A DNA stretch of 64,000 nt, taken from contig CALQKH020000008.1 in assembly GCA_943331105.2 (NCBI GenBank), positions 1-64,000 of the forward strand, in the 5' to 3' direction. Positions 10,209 to 20,011 of the stretch are shown here, piece after piece (the first letter of the stretch is position 1; the number at the start of each line of letters is the position of its first letter). Under the pieces are notes generated by a model. The model did not search any database. It saw nothing but the letters and a program-made list of their open reading frames with translations, and had not been told where the DNA came from. Source of the stretch: Akkermansia muciniphila (GTDB lineage: Bacteria; Pseudomonadota; Gammaproteobacteria; Burkholderiales; Burkholderiaceae_C). The translations under genes and the position numbers were made by a program.

Positions 10209-10601
10209 TCAGGCCAGCTCTGAAATTTCGATCAGGTTCAGGTCTGGGTCGCGGACATAGACGGACCTGATTTTTTGCGTGGCACCCGTGCGCATGACCG
10301 GTCCTTCCACAATGGGCCAGTGGTTTGCGTGCAAGCGGGCGATCACCTTGTCTAGCGGCTCGGAAGCGATGAAACACAGGTCCAGCGCGCCGGGTACAGG
10401 CAGATGGGCCTTGGGTTCCAGCTCCTTGCCGCGCACGTGGAGGTTGATTTTTTGGTTCCCAAACTTGAACGCCTTGCGGGTCACGGGCGGGGTACCGCCC
10501 ACAAAGCTCTCGAGCGTCATGCCCATGACACGGGTGTAAAAGTCGACGCACGCGTCTTCGCTGAAAGTCGTCAACACCAGGTGGTCGAGGTGGTCAATCA
10601 T
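10209..10601 (-). CDS. VOC-superfamily (glyoxalase/dioxygenase fold) protein
   Basis: This 130-residue protein is a single vicinal-oxygen-chelate domain pair. It begins MIDHLDHLVLTTFSEDACVD with the first metal-ligand histidine region and ends with VRDPDLNLIEIS, which carries the usual C-terminal glutamate ligand. The middle histidine is less clear, because LDLCFIASEPLD replaces the common HxAF block. Relatives are often annotated as glyoxalases or virulence proteins; the substrate cannot be deduced. It converges with the Bug gene (20 bp apart) and is divergent from grxD. Confidence 0.82.
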   Translation of the reverse strand: MIDHLDHLVLTTFSEDACVDFYTRVMGMTLESFVGGTPPVTRKAFKFGNQKINLHVRGKELEPKAHLPVPGALDLCFIASEPLDKVIARLHANHWPIVEGPVMRTGATQKIRSVYVRDPDLNLIEISELA

Positions 10602-10774
10602 GTGCCTTGTCTGTTCTTTCGTAGTTTGGGCCGAGTCCCAAACCGCATTTGGACCGAAGACTCGCTCTCGGCAAAAACGGTGACTGGCGTGACCCCGACC
10701 CTTACAAGCTTGCAGGTTATCAATCAGAGAGATAATCTATCCTACCGAAAAACGGCACCATTTGGAGAAATACC

Positions 10775-11098
10775 ATGAGCGACACCCAACAACGCATCGA
10801 CGAACTCGTCAAAGGCAACGACATCACCCTGTTCATGAAAGGCAACGCCAGCTTTCCCATGTGCGGATTTTCGGGCCGTGCGATACAACTGCTGAAGGCT
10901 TGCGGCGTGGACCCCAAAACCGTCAAGACCGTGAATGTGCTGGATGACGCCGAAATCCGCCAAGGCATCAAGGAATACAGCAACTGGCCCACCATCCCTC
11001 AGCTCTATGTCAAGGGCGAGTTCATTGGCGGATCGGACATCATGATGGAAATGTACGAATCGGGTGAACTGCAGCAGGTCATCAACGGCCAGGCCTGA
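10775..11098 (+). CDS. grxD: Monothiol glutaredoxin Grx4 family
   Basis: This 107-residue monothiol glutaredoxin has the diagnostic CGFS active site (Cys30, in FPMCGFSGRA), WPTIPQLYVKGEFIGGSD for glutathione contact, and a typical C-terminus. Grx4-type proteins bridge a [2Fe-2S] cluster and work with BolA-type partners in iron-sulfur delivery; a BolA-family gene is present at 54.1 kb. The ribosome site GGAG lies upstream of the ATG. A clean intrinsic terminator follows. Confidence 0.96.
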   Translation: MSDTQQRIDELVKGNDITLFMKGNASFPMCGFSGRAIQLLKACGVDPKTVKTVNVLDDAEIRQGIKEYSNWPTIPQLYVKGEFIGGSDIMMEMYESGELQQVINGQA

Positions 11099-11130
11099 TG
11101 GGTTGCTTCAGCTGAAGCCTCAAGCCTGTC

Positions 11131-11155
11131 AAAGCCACCTTCGGGTGGCTTTTTT
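11131..11155 (+). terminator. Intrinsic terminator after grxD
   Basis: The arms AGCCACC (11133-11139) and GGTGGCT (11144-11150) close a TTCG tetraloop and are followed by five T residues. It ends the grxD transcript just before the convergent lytic transglycosylase gene. Confidence 0.9.
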
Positions 11156-11161
11156 ACGCCC

Positions 11162-11788
11162 TCAATCCAAGGGGTGCAACCAAGCCCGCTGCGCCGCTGT
11201 CACTTTTTGCGGATAAAACGACTGCCCACGGCTACCGTTGTAACGGCCCAAAGCCATGAAAATATCGCCCCGTTCGCGGTCCAGGTAGTGGCGCAGGATG
11301 ACGCAGCCAAAACGCAGGTTGGTCTGCATGTGGAACAGGCGACTGTCGTCGCCGTCGCCGATCAGTCGCGCCCAAAAAGGCATGACCTGCATGTAGCCAC
11401 GTGCGCCAGCACTGGAAATGGCGTATTTCCGAAATGCGCTTTCGACCTGCACAACGCCCAGCACCAGCGACAGCGGCAGCCCTGCTCGACGGGCTTCATA
11501 CCAAAGGGTTTGCAAGAACTCTTGCCGCTCAGTGGGGTGCTTTTTGTAGCGCGTCAGACGCTGACTGCTGGCCTCTTGCCACTGCGCATAGGCCTGTTGA
11601 TCAGAAGCGGTGGGCAACAGGGGTTCAGGGGGAGCGGCCACCGCAACGGCCGCGCTCAGGGCAGAACGCACGGCGTGCGACAAAGGCTCTTCAATTTGCC
11701 GTCCGGCGTTTGCCAACCCAACGGGCAACAAAGTCCCACACAGACTGAGCAAACAAGCTCGGCGACTGGGCAAGACCGGGCGCGTCAT
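11162..11788 (-). CDS. Lytic transglycosylase (SLT domain)
   Basis: This 208-residue exported protein cleaves peptidoglycan glycan strands to 1,6-anhydromuropeptides. It has an N-terminal signal sequence (ACLLSLCGTLLPVGLANA) and a C-terminal SLT domain with catalytic Glu116 in VQVESAFRKYAISSAGARG, followed by YMQVMPFW and ALGRYNGS. The cysteine at residue 17 is not in a convincing lipobox, so I treat it as periplasmic. It follows proS on the same strand with a 17-bp gap, an arrangement common in this family. Confidence 0.9.
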   Translation of the reverse strand: MTRPVLPSRRACLLSLCGTLLPVGLANAGRQIEEPLSHAVRSALSAAVAVAAPPEPLLPTASDQQAYAQWQEASSQRLTRYKKHPTERQEFLQTLWYEARRAGLPLSLVLGVVQVESAFRKYAISSAGARGYMQVMPFWARLIGDGDDSRLFHMQTNLRFGCVILRHYLDRERGDIFMALGRYNGSRGQSFYPQKVTAAQRAWLHPLD

Positions 11789-11805
11789 GGGCCGGGGCGC
11801 GCGGC

Positions 11806-13551
11806 TCAGGAGGCTAAACGCCCCTTGAGGTGGTTCAAAATATCGGCCACAGCCACTTTGCTGGATTCGGCGTCGCGGCGGTGCTGGTACTCGACCAGAC
11901 CGTCTTTCAAACCCTTGTCGCCAATCGTGATGCGGTGCGGCACGCCGATCAGTTCCCAGTCGGCAAACATGGCGCCAGGACGCTCGCCACGGTCGTCCAG
12001 GATGACGTCGACCCCATCGGCCAGCAGGGCGGCGTAAATCCGCTCGGCTTCAAGCTTGACGGCCTCGCTGCGGTCCATGCCGATGGGACAAACCACCACG
12101 GTGAAAGGCGCAATCGCGTCGGGCCAGATGATGCCGCGCTCGTCGTGGTTTTGCTCGATGGCTGCGGCAGGCAGGCGCGTCACGCCAATGCCGTAACAGC
12201 CCATCTCCAAAAACTGGGGCTTGCCGTTTTCGTCCAAAAATGTGGCATTCATCGCCTTCGAGTATTTGGTGCCCAAATAGAACACATGGCCCACTTCGAT
12301 GCCTCGCTCAATGGCCAACTCGCCCTGGCCGTCGGGCGATTTATCGCCGGCCACCACGTTGCGGATGTCAGCCACCAAAGCGGGCTCGGGCAGGTCACGG
12401 ACCCAGTTGACGCCAGTGATGTGGAAATCTTCTTCGTTGGCACCGCAAATCCAGTCGACCATCACGGCCACATCCCGGTCGGCCACCAGGTGCACGGGCT
12501 TCTTCAGATTCAAGGGGCCGAGGTAGCCGGGCTTGCAGCCGAAGTGCTCTTCGATCTCGGCCAGAGTGGCAAAGCGAAAGCCGCCTTCCATACCGGGCAG
12601 CTTGCCGACCTTGACTTCGTTCATGTCGTGGTCACCGCGCAAGAGCAACAGCCAGACTTGCGATTTCACGATCTCGCTCTGCTCATTCAGGGTGTCTGTG
12701 GCCAACACCAGAGATTTGACCGTGGTGGACAGGGGCATATTCAACAAAGCAGCCACGTCTTCGCAGGTGCTCTTGCCGGGGGTGGGGGTCTTGGTCAAGG
12801 CTTGCGTAGCCGCGCCGCGGGGCTGGCTGGGCGCTAAAGCTTCGGCCTTTTCGATGTTGGCGGCGTAGCTGCTGCTGGGGCAATACACGATGGCGTCTTC
12901 GCCGGTGGCAGCGATCACCTGGAACTCTTCGCTCAAATCGCCCCCGATGGCACCGCTGTCGGCCGCCACGGCGCGGTAAGTCAGGCCAAAGCGATCAAAG
13001 ATTTTACGGTAAGCACCGGCCATGACTTGGTAGCTGGCCTTGGCGCTGACCACGTCACGGTCAAAGCTGTAGGCATCTTTCATGGTGAATTCGCGCCCGC
13101 GCATCAGGCCAAAACGGGGGCGACGCTCGTCGCGGAACTTGGTCTGGATTTGATAGAAATTTTTGGGTAACTGTTTGTAGCTGCGAACTTCTTGGCGCAC
13201 CACATCGGTTACCACCTCCTCGCTGGTGGGCTGGATCACAAAGTCACGGCCATGGCGGTCCTTGATGCGCAGCAACTCGGGGCCCATCTTGTCAAAGCGG
13301 CCTGTTTCCTGCCACAGCTCGGCCGGCTGCACCACGGGCATGGTCATCTCAATCGCCCCTGCGCGGTTCATTTCTTCGCGAACGATGGCTTCGACTTTGC
13401 GGATCACGCGCAAGCCCATGGGCATGTAGTTGTAGATACCTGCGCCCAGCTTTTTGATCATGCCGGCGCGGGTCATCAGCTTGTGGCTGACCACTTCAGC
13501 GTCGGCTGGGGCTTCTTTGAGGGTAGAAATGAGGAACTGGGAGGCTTTCAT
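11806..13551 (-). CDS. proS: Prolyl-tRNA synthetase
   Basis: ProS charges tRNA(Pro). At 581 residues it is the bacterial-type class II enzyme, with an editing (INS) domain between motifs 2 and 3. Motif regions are recognisable: [20 protein letters not shown] (motif 1), [20 protein letters not shown] (motif 2) and [16 protein letters not shown] (motif 3). The editing domain contains the [17 protein letters not shown] region. The start [19 protein letters not shown] is the family norm. It is divergent from rppH. Confidence 0.97.
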   Translation of the reverse strand: MKASQFLISTLKEAPADAEVVSHKLMTRAGMIKKLGAGIYNYMPMGLRVIRKVEAIVREEMNRAGAIEMTMPVVQPAELWQETGRFDKMGPELLRIKDRHGRDFVIQPTSEEVVTDVVRQEVRSYKQLPKNFYQIQTKFRDERRPRFGLMRGREFTMKDAYSFDRDVVSAKASYQVMAGAYRKIFDRFGLTYRAVAADSGAIGGDLSEEFQVIAATGEDAIVYCPSSSYAANIEKAEALAPSQPRGAATQALTKTPTPGKSTCEDVAALLNMPLSTTVKSLVLATDTLNEQSEIVKSQVWLLLLRGDHDMNEVKVGKLPGMEGGFRFATLAEIEEHFGCKPGYLGPLNLKKPVHLVADRDVAVMVDWICGANEEDFHITGVNWVRDLPEPALVADIRNVVAGDKSPDGQGELAIERGIEVGHVFYLGTKYSKAMNATFLDENGKPQFLEMGCYGIGVTRLPAAAIEQNHDERGIIWPDAIAPFTVVVCPIGMDRSEAVKLEAERIYAALLADGVDVILDDRGERPGAMFADWELIGVPHRITIGDKGLKDGLVEYQHRRDAESSKVAVADILNHLKGRLAS

Positions 13552-13650
13552 CGCGGCGGGCTAACTCAGCAGGGGGATCAGGGAAACATCCAAGAGCCAG
13601 CGCCGGTACGGCGTGCATAATGGACACAATTTAAAAATTTGAGGTTGATT

Positions 13651-14268
13651 ATGCTTGACCGTGAAGGCTTTAGGCCGAACGTCGGCATCATTCTGCTCAA
13701 CCAGAAAAACCAGGTTTTCTGGGGCAAGCGCATCCGCACCCACAGCTGGCAATTTCCGCAGGGTGGCATTGACCGGGGCGAAAGTCCTGAACAGGCCATG
13801 TTCCGAGAATTGCACGAAGAAGTCGGGCTCCAACCAGAGCATGTGCGTATCGTGGCCCGAACCCGTGACTGGTTGCGCTATGAGGTGCCAGACCGCTTCA
13901 TCCGCAGGGATGCTCGCGGCTTTTACAAGGGCCAGAAACAAATCTGGTACCTGCTGCAGATGGTCACGCACGACCACCATTTGAACCTGCGCGCTACAGA
14001 CCACCCCGAATTTGACGCTTGGCGTTGGAACGACTACTGGGTACCGCTGGATGTGGTGGTGGAGTTTAAGCGTGGCGTTTATGAGATGGCACTGACCGAA
14101 TTGGCGCGTTTCTTACCCCGTCAGGACCGACAAAACCGTTATTTGCGCAGCGGCAACCGTGGGCCTCGGGAAGGCATGGAACAGGAAGGCGGTGTCATGG
14201 ACATGCAGCCCCCGACGCACATGGAATTGCCGCCTGGCGCCAGTTTCGATCCCAACCCTCAAGGCTGA
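13651..14268 (+). CDS. rppH: RNA pyrophosphohydrolase
   Basis: RppH removes pyrophosphate from the 5' triphosphate end of mRNAs and so starts RNase E-dependent decay. The 205-residue protein begins [17 protein letters not shown] and carries the Nudix box [20 protein letters not shown] near residues 38-57. The ATG at 13651 has a GAGG ribosome site six bases upstream, better than the in-frame TTG at 13639. The C-terminal 30 residues ([17 protein letters not shown]) are a loose proline-rich tail. Confidence 0.95.
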   Translation: MLDREGFRPNVGIILLNQKNQVFWGKRIRTHSWQFPQGGIDRGESPEQAMFRELHEEVGLQPEHVRIVARTRDWLRYEVPDRFIRRDARGFYKGQKQIWYLLQMVTHDHHLNLRATDHPEFDAWRWNDYWVPLDVVVEFKRGVYEMALTELARFLPRQDRQNRYLRSGNRGPREGMEQEGGVMDMQPPTHMELPPGASFDPNPQG

Positions 14269-14281
14269 GTCCAGGTTTGCG

Positions 14282-15418
14282 TCAACGGGACAAGATCAGG
14301 TTGTCCCGGTGCACCATCTCGGGCTCTGCTGAGTAGCCCAACAGAGCCTCATAGTCATGTGAGGGTTTGCGGCATAGCAAACGGGCCTCGGCACTGGCGT
14401 AGTTGGCCAAACCCCTGGCAATCTCGATGCCTTGCTCGTCTTTGATGGCGATCACGTCACCACGGGAAAAATCTCCCGCCACGCCCGTCATGCCTATGGG
14501 CAGCAGACTCTTGCCCTCTGTCAACACCTTGTGCGCTGCACCAGCATCGACGGTGACCGAACCACGCAATTGCAGGTGATCGGCCATCCACTGTTTACGG
14601 GCCTGCTGTTTGGCGGTTTGGGCCACCAACAAAGTCCCCATGTTGTCGCCTTGACACAAGCGCAGCAGAGCATCAGGCTCGCGCCCCCAAGCGATCACTG
14701 TAGAGGCGCCTGAACCTGCTGCCCTCTTGGCCGCCAAAATTTTGGTGATCATTCCGCCCTTGCCCAAACTTGAGCCCGCACCACCTGCCATGGCTTCAAG
14801 CGCGGCATCGCCAGCGCGGGCTTCGTGGACAAAAGTGGCAGAGGGGTCTTTGCGGGGATCGGCGGTGAAAAGGCCTTTTTGATCGGTCAAGATGATCAGC
14901 AAATCGGCCTCGATCAAGTTAGCGACCAAGGCCCCTAAGGTGTCGTTGTCACCGAACTTGATCTCATCGTTGACCACCGTGTCGTTTTCGTTGATCACGG
15001 GCAGCACGCGGTGCTGCAGCAAGGTGAGCAAAGTGGAACGGGCATTGAGGTAGCGTTCACGATCGGCCAAATCGGCATGGGTGAGCAGCACCTGAGCACT
15101 GCCCATGCCGTTTTCGCGCAGCTTGGTCTCGTACATCTGCGCCAAGCCCATCTGGCCCACGGCAGCGGCGGCTTGCAGGGCGGGTACCTCAATCGGGCGG
15201 GTCGTCCAACCCAAACGCTTCATGCCTTCGGCGATCGCACCGCTGGACACCATGACCACTTCTTTGCCCTCTGCACTGAGCAACGCCATTTGGCGACACC
15301 ATTCGCCAATCGCATCCTCGTCCAGCCCCCGTCCTTCGTTGGTCACCAGGCTGGAGCCGACTTTGACAACGATGCGGCGGGCGTCACGCAAAAGGGTGGA
15401 AACGGCGGCAGAGGTCAT
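14282..15418 (-). CDS. proB: Glutamate 5-kinase
   Basis: ProB phosphorylates glutamate in the first step of proline synthesis. The 378-residue protein has an amino-acid-kinase domain ([58 protein letters not shown]) and a C-terminal PUA domain from about residue 280. proA is not in the window. It follows obgE by 56 bp on the same strand and is probably co-transcribed with it. It converges on rppH with only 13 bp between. Confidence 0.96.
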   Translation of the reverse strand: MTSAAVSTLLRDARRIVVKVGSSLVTNEGRGLDEDAIGEWCRQMALLSAEGKEVVMVSSGAIAEGMKRLGWTTRPIEVPALQAAAAVGQMGLAQMYETKLRENGMGSAQVLLTHADLADRERYLNARSTLLTLLQHRVLPVINENDTVVNDEIKFGDNDTLGALVANLIEADLLIILTDQKGLFTADPRKDPSATFVHEARAGDAALEAMAGGAGSSLGKGGMITKILAAKRAAGSGASTVIAWGREPDALLRLCQGDNMGTLLVAQTAKQQARKQWMADHLQLRGSVTVDAGAAHKVLTEGKSLLPIGMTGVAGDFSRGDVIAIKDEQGIEIARGLANYASAEARLLCRKPSHDYEALLGYSAEPEMVHRDNLILSR

Positions 15419-15474
15419 GCTGAAATGTGGTCTTGGCGTTGAAACAGCGCTGATCAGAGATAGAAAGGGCCTTC

Positions 15475-16629
<1,155 letters not shown>

Positions 16630-16654
16630 TCAAAAGACAAGCGGGCCAAAATGC

Positions 16655-16678
16655 GAAAAGCCCCGGCTTGCGGGGCTC
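16655..16678 (-). terminator. Intrinsic terminator between rpmA and obgE
   Basis: The arms AGCCCCG (16659-16665) and CGGGGCT (16671-16677) with a 5-nt loop are followed on the minus strand by a short U run. It probably limits read-through from the highly expressed ribosomal-protein genes into obgE. Confidence 0.78.
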
Positions 16679-16702
16679 CTCACTGCCATGGGCGGTACAG
16701 GC

Positions 16703-16963
16703 TTAAACAGCCGGTGTCACGTTGACCATGTGCTTGCTCAGTTCACCTTTGGTGGAGAACGACACGTGGCCGTCAACCAGGGCAAACAAAGTGTGGTCTT
16801 TGCCAATGCCGACATTGCTGCCCGCGTGGAACTTGGTGCCACGTTGACGAACGATGATCGAGCCAGCGCTGATCAGTTCACCACCGAAAGCCTTGACGCC
16901 GAGCATTTTTGGCTTGGAATCACGACCGTTGCGCGTAGAGCCGCCGCCTTTTTTCTGTGCCAT
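16703..16963 (-). CDS. rpmA: 50S ribosomal protein L27
   Basis: This is an 86-residue L27, whose flexible N-terminus reaches the peptidyl-transferase centre. It begins [20 protein letters not shown] with no Firmicutes-type cleaved extension, and continues [20 protein letters not shown]. It follows rplU after 12 bp and is co-transcribed with it. Confidence 0.98.
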   Translation of the reverse strand: MAQKKGGGSTRNGRDSKPKMLGVKAFGGELISAGSIIVRQRGTKFHAGSNVGIGKDHTLFALVDGHVSFSTKGELSKHMVNVTPAV

Positions 16964-16975
16964 GACCTATTCTCC

Positions 16976-17287
16976 TCAGGCAGCGATCGCACCGATTTGC
17001 AGTTCGGTGAACTGCTGACGGTGACCCTGACGTTTCTGATAGTGCTTACGACGGCGCATCTTGAAGATGTGCACTTTGTCGTGCTTGCCATGAGCCACCA
17101 CAGTGGCTTTGACTGTGGCGCCGGACACCAGGGGCGTGCCGATCTTCAGGTCTGCGCCGTTGCCGACTGCGAGAACTTGATCGATCACGATTTCCTGGCC
17201 AACGTCCGCAGCAATCTGTTCTACTTTAATTTTTTCGCCAGCGACAACACGATACTGTTTGCCACCGGTTTTTATGACCGCGTACAT
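16976..17287 (-). CDS. rplU: 50S ribosomal protein L21
   Basis: This is a 103-residue L21. It begins [20 protein letters not shown] and ends in the RNA-binding stretch [20 protein letters not shown]. The start at 17287 has a GAGG ribosome site; the frame is open further upstream but without family similarity. It is the first gene of the rplU-rpmA transcript and is divergent from ispB. Confidence 0.98.
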   Translation of the reverse strand: MYAVIKTGGKQYRVVAGEKIKVEQIAADVGQEIVIDQVLAVGNGADLKIGTPLVSGATVKATVVAHGKHDKVHIFKMRRRKHYQKRQGHRQQFTELQIGAIAA

Positions 17288-17420
17288 AAATGACCTCTTT
17301 GAATGGAAGTTTCCAAGGGCTAATCCCCGAGGAACCTGAGATTTTAGCATGTACCCGCCCAATCAGGCAAATCATCCAGCGCAAACTTGCACCCAAGGCA
17401 ACGCAGAGAATGGGTTTCCC

Positions 17421-17504
17421 TATAATGCAACCACTTTAAAACGCTTCATGAGTGAGCGTTTTTGCCGCCTCGGCATCGCCGGGTAACCCTGCCGGATTTT
17501 CCAT
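17421..17504 (+). promoter_or_regulatory. ispB leader: -10 box plus terminator-like hairpin
   Basis: A TATAAT hexamer (17421-17426) is followed by arms AAAACGCT (17438-17445) and AGCGTTTT (17455-17462) ending in a T run, then a GC-rich stretch with CCGG inverted pairs. The hairpin has the form of an intrinsic terminator within the first 30 nt of the predicted ispB mRNA. No good -35 box or ribosome site is seen. Confidence 0.45.
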
Positions 17505-18488
17505 TTGTCAGCCTCAGAACACAGCACAGCCGCTGCCCTCGAACTGGTAGCCCCCGACATGGCCGCTGTCGACCGCGTCATTGCCCAACGGCTTGATTCA
17601 GGGGTTCCTTTGGTGGGTGAAGTGGCGCAATACATCATCTCTGCAGGTGGAAAACGTTTGCGTCCGGTTCTGCTGCTTTTGACCTGCGGGGCTTTGGGCT
17701 ACAGCGGTGAGCAGCGCCACAACTTGGCTGCCGTTGTTGAATTTATCCACACCGCCACTTTGCTGCACGACGATGTCGTGGACGAATCCACTTTGCGTCG
17801 TGGTCGCCCTACGGCCAACGAAAGTTTTGGCAACCCCGCCAGTGTGCTGGTCGGGGACTTTTTGTATTCCCGCGCTTTCCAAATGATGGTGGACGCCCAG
17901 AGCATGCGGGTGATGCAAACCCTGGCCGACGCCACCAACGTGATTGCCGAAGGCGAGGTGCTACAACTCATGAACATGCACGATGCCTCGCTGAACGAAG
18001 ACGGGTATCTGCGCGTGATTCGCTCCAAAACTGCCAAATTATTTGAGGCCAGCGCGCGATTGGGCGCGATTTTGGCGGGCAGTGATGCCTCGATCGAAAC
18101 CGCTTGCGCCGACTATGGCCAAGCTCTTGGCACGGCCTTCCAAGTGATCGACGATGTGCTCGATTACGACGGCAACGCCGCAGAGATGGGCAAAAACCTG
18201 GGCGATGACCTGCGCGAAGGGAAAACCACCCTCCCATTGATTTTGGCCATGCAGCGCGGCAACGAGGCGCAAAGGCAGACGGTTCGCGAAGCAATCGAGA
18301 CAGGCAGCGTCGACAAAATCACCGAAATTGCCGCCATTGTCAGAGCCACTGGTGCCTTGGAAGCGACGCGCAATGCCGCTGCTGCCGAAGCTCAACGTGC
18401 CATCGATGCGGCCATGCTGCTGCCTGACAACCCACACCGCACCGCCATGGTCAATCTGGCCTCACAGTTGCTGAATCGGCGCACTTGA
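17505..18488 (+). CDS. ispB: Octaprenyl diphosphate synthase
   Basis: IspB elongates farnesyl diphosphate with isopentenyl diphosphate to make the ubiquinone side chain. The protein is about 327 residues. Both aspartate-rich metal-binding motifs are present (LLHDDVVDES and VIDDVLDYDG), as is GGKRLRPVLLLL. The start is uncertain. The longest frame begins with TTG at 17505 (MSASEHSTAAALE) with no ribosome site; an ATG at 17559 (MAAVDRVIAQ) would give 309 residues. Chain length (C40) is inferred from the ubiquinone-8 habit of the group. Confidence 0.93.
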   Translation: MSASEHSTAAALELVAPDMAAVDRVIAQRLDSGVPLVGEVAQYIISAGGKRLRPVLLLLTCGALGYSGEQRHNLAAVVEFIHTATLLHDDVVDESTLRRGRPTANESFGNPASVLVGDFLYSRAFQMMVDAQSMRVMQTLADATNVIAEGEVLQLMNMHDASLNEDGYLRVIRSKTAKLFEASARLGAILAGSDASIETACADYGQALGTAFQVIDDVLDYDGNAAEMGKNLGDDLREGKTTLPLILAMQRGNEAQRQTVREAIETGSVDKITEIAAIVRATGALEATRNAAAAEAQRAIDAAMLLPDNPHRTAMVNLASQLLNRRT

Positions 18489-18493
18489 TCGAC

Positions 18494-18889
18494 ATGCGAA
18501 GCCTCTCATGTTCACTTTGGGTGCTGCTCAGCCTAGGCAACCTGAACGCGTTGGCCGCCACGCCCAAGTGGGACGCCATCACCTTGAACGATCAGGGCAT
18601 GTTTTTCATCGATGCACACACCATCAAGGATGAAGGGGGACGAAAAGTTTTGTGGAGTGCCGTGGATTACAAAAAACCTCAAAGAACCGCCGATGGCGTG
18701 GCTTATTTATCGGTCCAAACCCAGCTTCAAATCAATTGCAATGCCAAAATGGCTCGGGTGATGCACATGACCTACTTCAGTGGCCCCATGCTCACTGGCA
18801 AGCAAGTTGGCCGCCAAGGCATGCTCCACGAGTGGATTGAGATTGACCCTTCCTCTGCCATTCATAAAATCGCTCGCCGGGTTTGTTGA
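18494..18889 (+). CDS. Surface-adhesin protein E-like protein
   Basis: This 131-residue secreted protein has a signal peptide (LSCSLWVLLSLGNLNALAA) and a single domain resembling the surface-adhesin E family (FFIDAHTIKDEGGRKVLWSA, then YLSVQTQLQINC and a conserved second cysteine at the C-terminus, which could form a disulfide). Members are small exported proteins of unclear role in many Comamonadaceae; adhesion is known only for the Haemophilus prototype. The ATG at 18494 is preferred to the TTG at 18485. It follows ispB at once. Confidence 0.7.
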   Translation: MRSLSCSLWVLLSLGNLNALAATPKWDAITLNDQGMFFIDAHTIKDEGGRKVLWSAVDYKKPQRTADGVAYLSVQTQLQINCNAKMARVMHMTYFSGPMLTGKQVGRQGMLHEWIEIDPSSAIHKIARRVC

Positions 18890-18944
18890 GCTTGTCGCGT
18901 TGGTGATCCTAAGAGTTGACCAAGCTGTGTGATATTGATTGCTG

Positions 18945-18966
18945 TCCCTTGGTGATCGCCAAGGGA
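18945..18966. promoter_or_regulatory. Inverted repeat upstream of Bug receptor gene
   Basis: The arms TCCCTTGG and CCAAGGGA flank TGATCG, 10 bp before the ribosome site of the Bug gene at 18987. Part of it, TTGGTGATC, also occurs at 18899-18907. It may be an operator or an mRNA hairpin; no function is shown. Confidence 0.4.
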
Positions 18967-18986
18967 TCCAATCAACAGGAGACAAC

Positions 18987-19982
18987 ATGCGATCAATTCG
19001 CCAAAAATGGCTTCACTTGTGCACTCTGGGTTTGTTCGGGCTGTTGGCCTTGGGCGTCCAGACCTCGGTGATGGCCCAAGCCTATCCCAACAAACCCATC
19101 AAAATGATCGTGCCGTTCCCGGCTGGTGGCACCACAGACATCGTGGCCCGCATCGTGGCCCAACGCATGAGCGAATCCATGGGGCAACCCGTCACCATCG
19201 ACAACCGGGGTGGGGCAGGCGGTGCCATTGGGGCTGACTTGATGGCCAAAGCTGCACCCGATGGCTACACCATCATGATGCACAACCTGTCTTTTCCGCT
19301 GGCTTCGGTCGCGCAAACTTTGGCCAACCGCTCACCCTTTAACGTGGATACCGACTTTGCCGGGGTGTCGATTGCGGTCTATGTGCCATTTGTGTGGACT
19401 TCAAGCCCCAGCGTCCCAGCCAAAGACCTGAGGGAGTTGGCTGCATTGTTGCGTGCTAACCCAGCGTTGCAATACAACTACGGATCGACCGGTCCAGGCT
19501 CCACCATGCACGTTTTAGGTGAGGCCTTCAAAAAGGAAGGCAGAGTCAACATCACCCATATTCCGTTCAAAGGCGCAGCCCCTCTGAAACAGGAACTGCT
19601 GGCAGGCCGCCTTCAGGTCGGGGGGGATCAGTTGTCCTCGTCCTTGGCGGAGATCAAGGCCGGAACGCTCAAAGCTTTGGCCACCACAGCCTCCAAACGC
19701 ATTCCTGGCTTGCCAGACATTCCCACGGTCAGGGAGTTGGGCTTTCCCAACCTTGAACTGGAAGGCTGGAACGGCGTCTTTGCACCCGCCAAAACACCCA
19801 AGGACATCATTGAACGCCTGAACAAAGAAGTCATTGCAGCCGTTCGACACCCCGATGTGGTCAAACGACTGAACGATTTGGGTGCAGAGGGCGTTGGCTC
19901 AACGCCAGCCGAGCAAGATGCGATGCTGCGGCGGCAAATGGACCAATTCCGCGCCATCATCCGCGAAATGCGCCTCGAGTAA
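18987..19982 (+). CDS. Bug-type (TctC) periplasmic solute-binding receptor
   Basis: This 331-residue receptor has a signal peptide (LGLFGLLALGVQTSVMA), then AYPNKPIKMIVPFPAGGTTD and IVARIVAQRMSESMGQPV, the classical Bug ligand loop. The later blocks DNRGGAGGAIGADLMAKAAP and IPTVRELGFPNLELEGWNG are also typical. The ATG at 18987 has an AGGAG ribosome site. Like the other two it lacks TctAB partners here. The convergent gene is a 3-hydroxyisobutyrate-dehydrogenase-like enzyme, so the ligand may be a small hydroxy acid, but this is only suggestive. Confidence 0.92.
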   Translation: MRSIRQKWLHLCTLGLFGLLALGVQTSVMAQAYPNKPIKMIVPFPAGGTTDIVARIVAQRMSESMGQPVTIDNRGGAGGAIGADLMAKAAPDGYTIMMHNLSFPLASVAQTLANRSPFNVDTDFAGVSIAVYVPFVWTSSPSVPAKDLRELAALLRANPALQYNYGSTGPGSTMHVLGEAFKKEGRVNITHIPFKGAAPLKQELLAGRLQVGGDQLSSSLAEIKAGTLKALATTASKRIPGLPDIPTVRELGFPNLELEGWNGVFAPAKTPKDIIERLNKEVIAAVRHPDVVKRLNDLGAEGVGSTPAEQDAMLRRQMDQFRAIIREMRLE

Positions 19983-20011
19983 ATCGGCGGCTAGGCAACC
20001 TCGCCCAAAGC

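Noticed and set aside
10714-10740. GATAAT-like sequence before grxD that could resemble a Fur or IscR site
   Set aside because: Only partial matches to either consensus; the inverted arms (GGTTATC/GATAATC) are imperfect.
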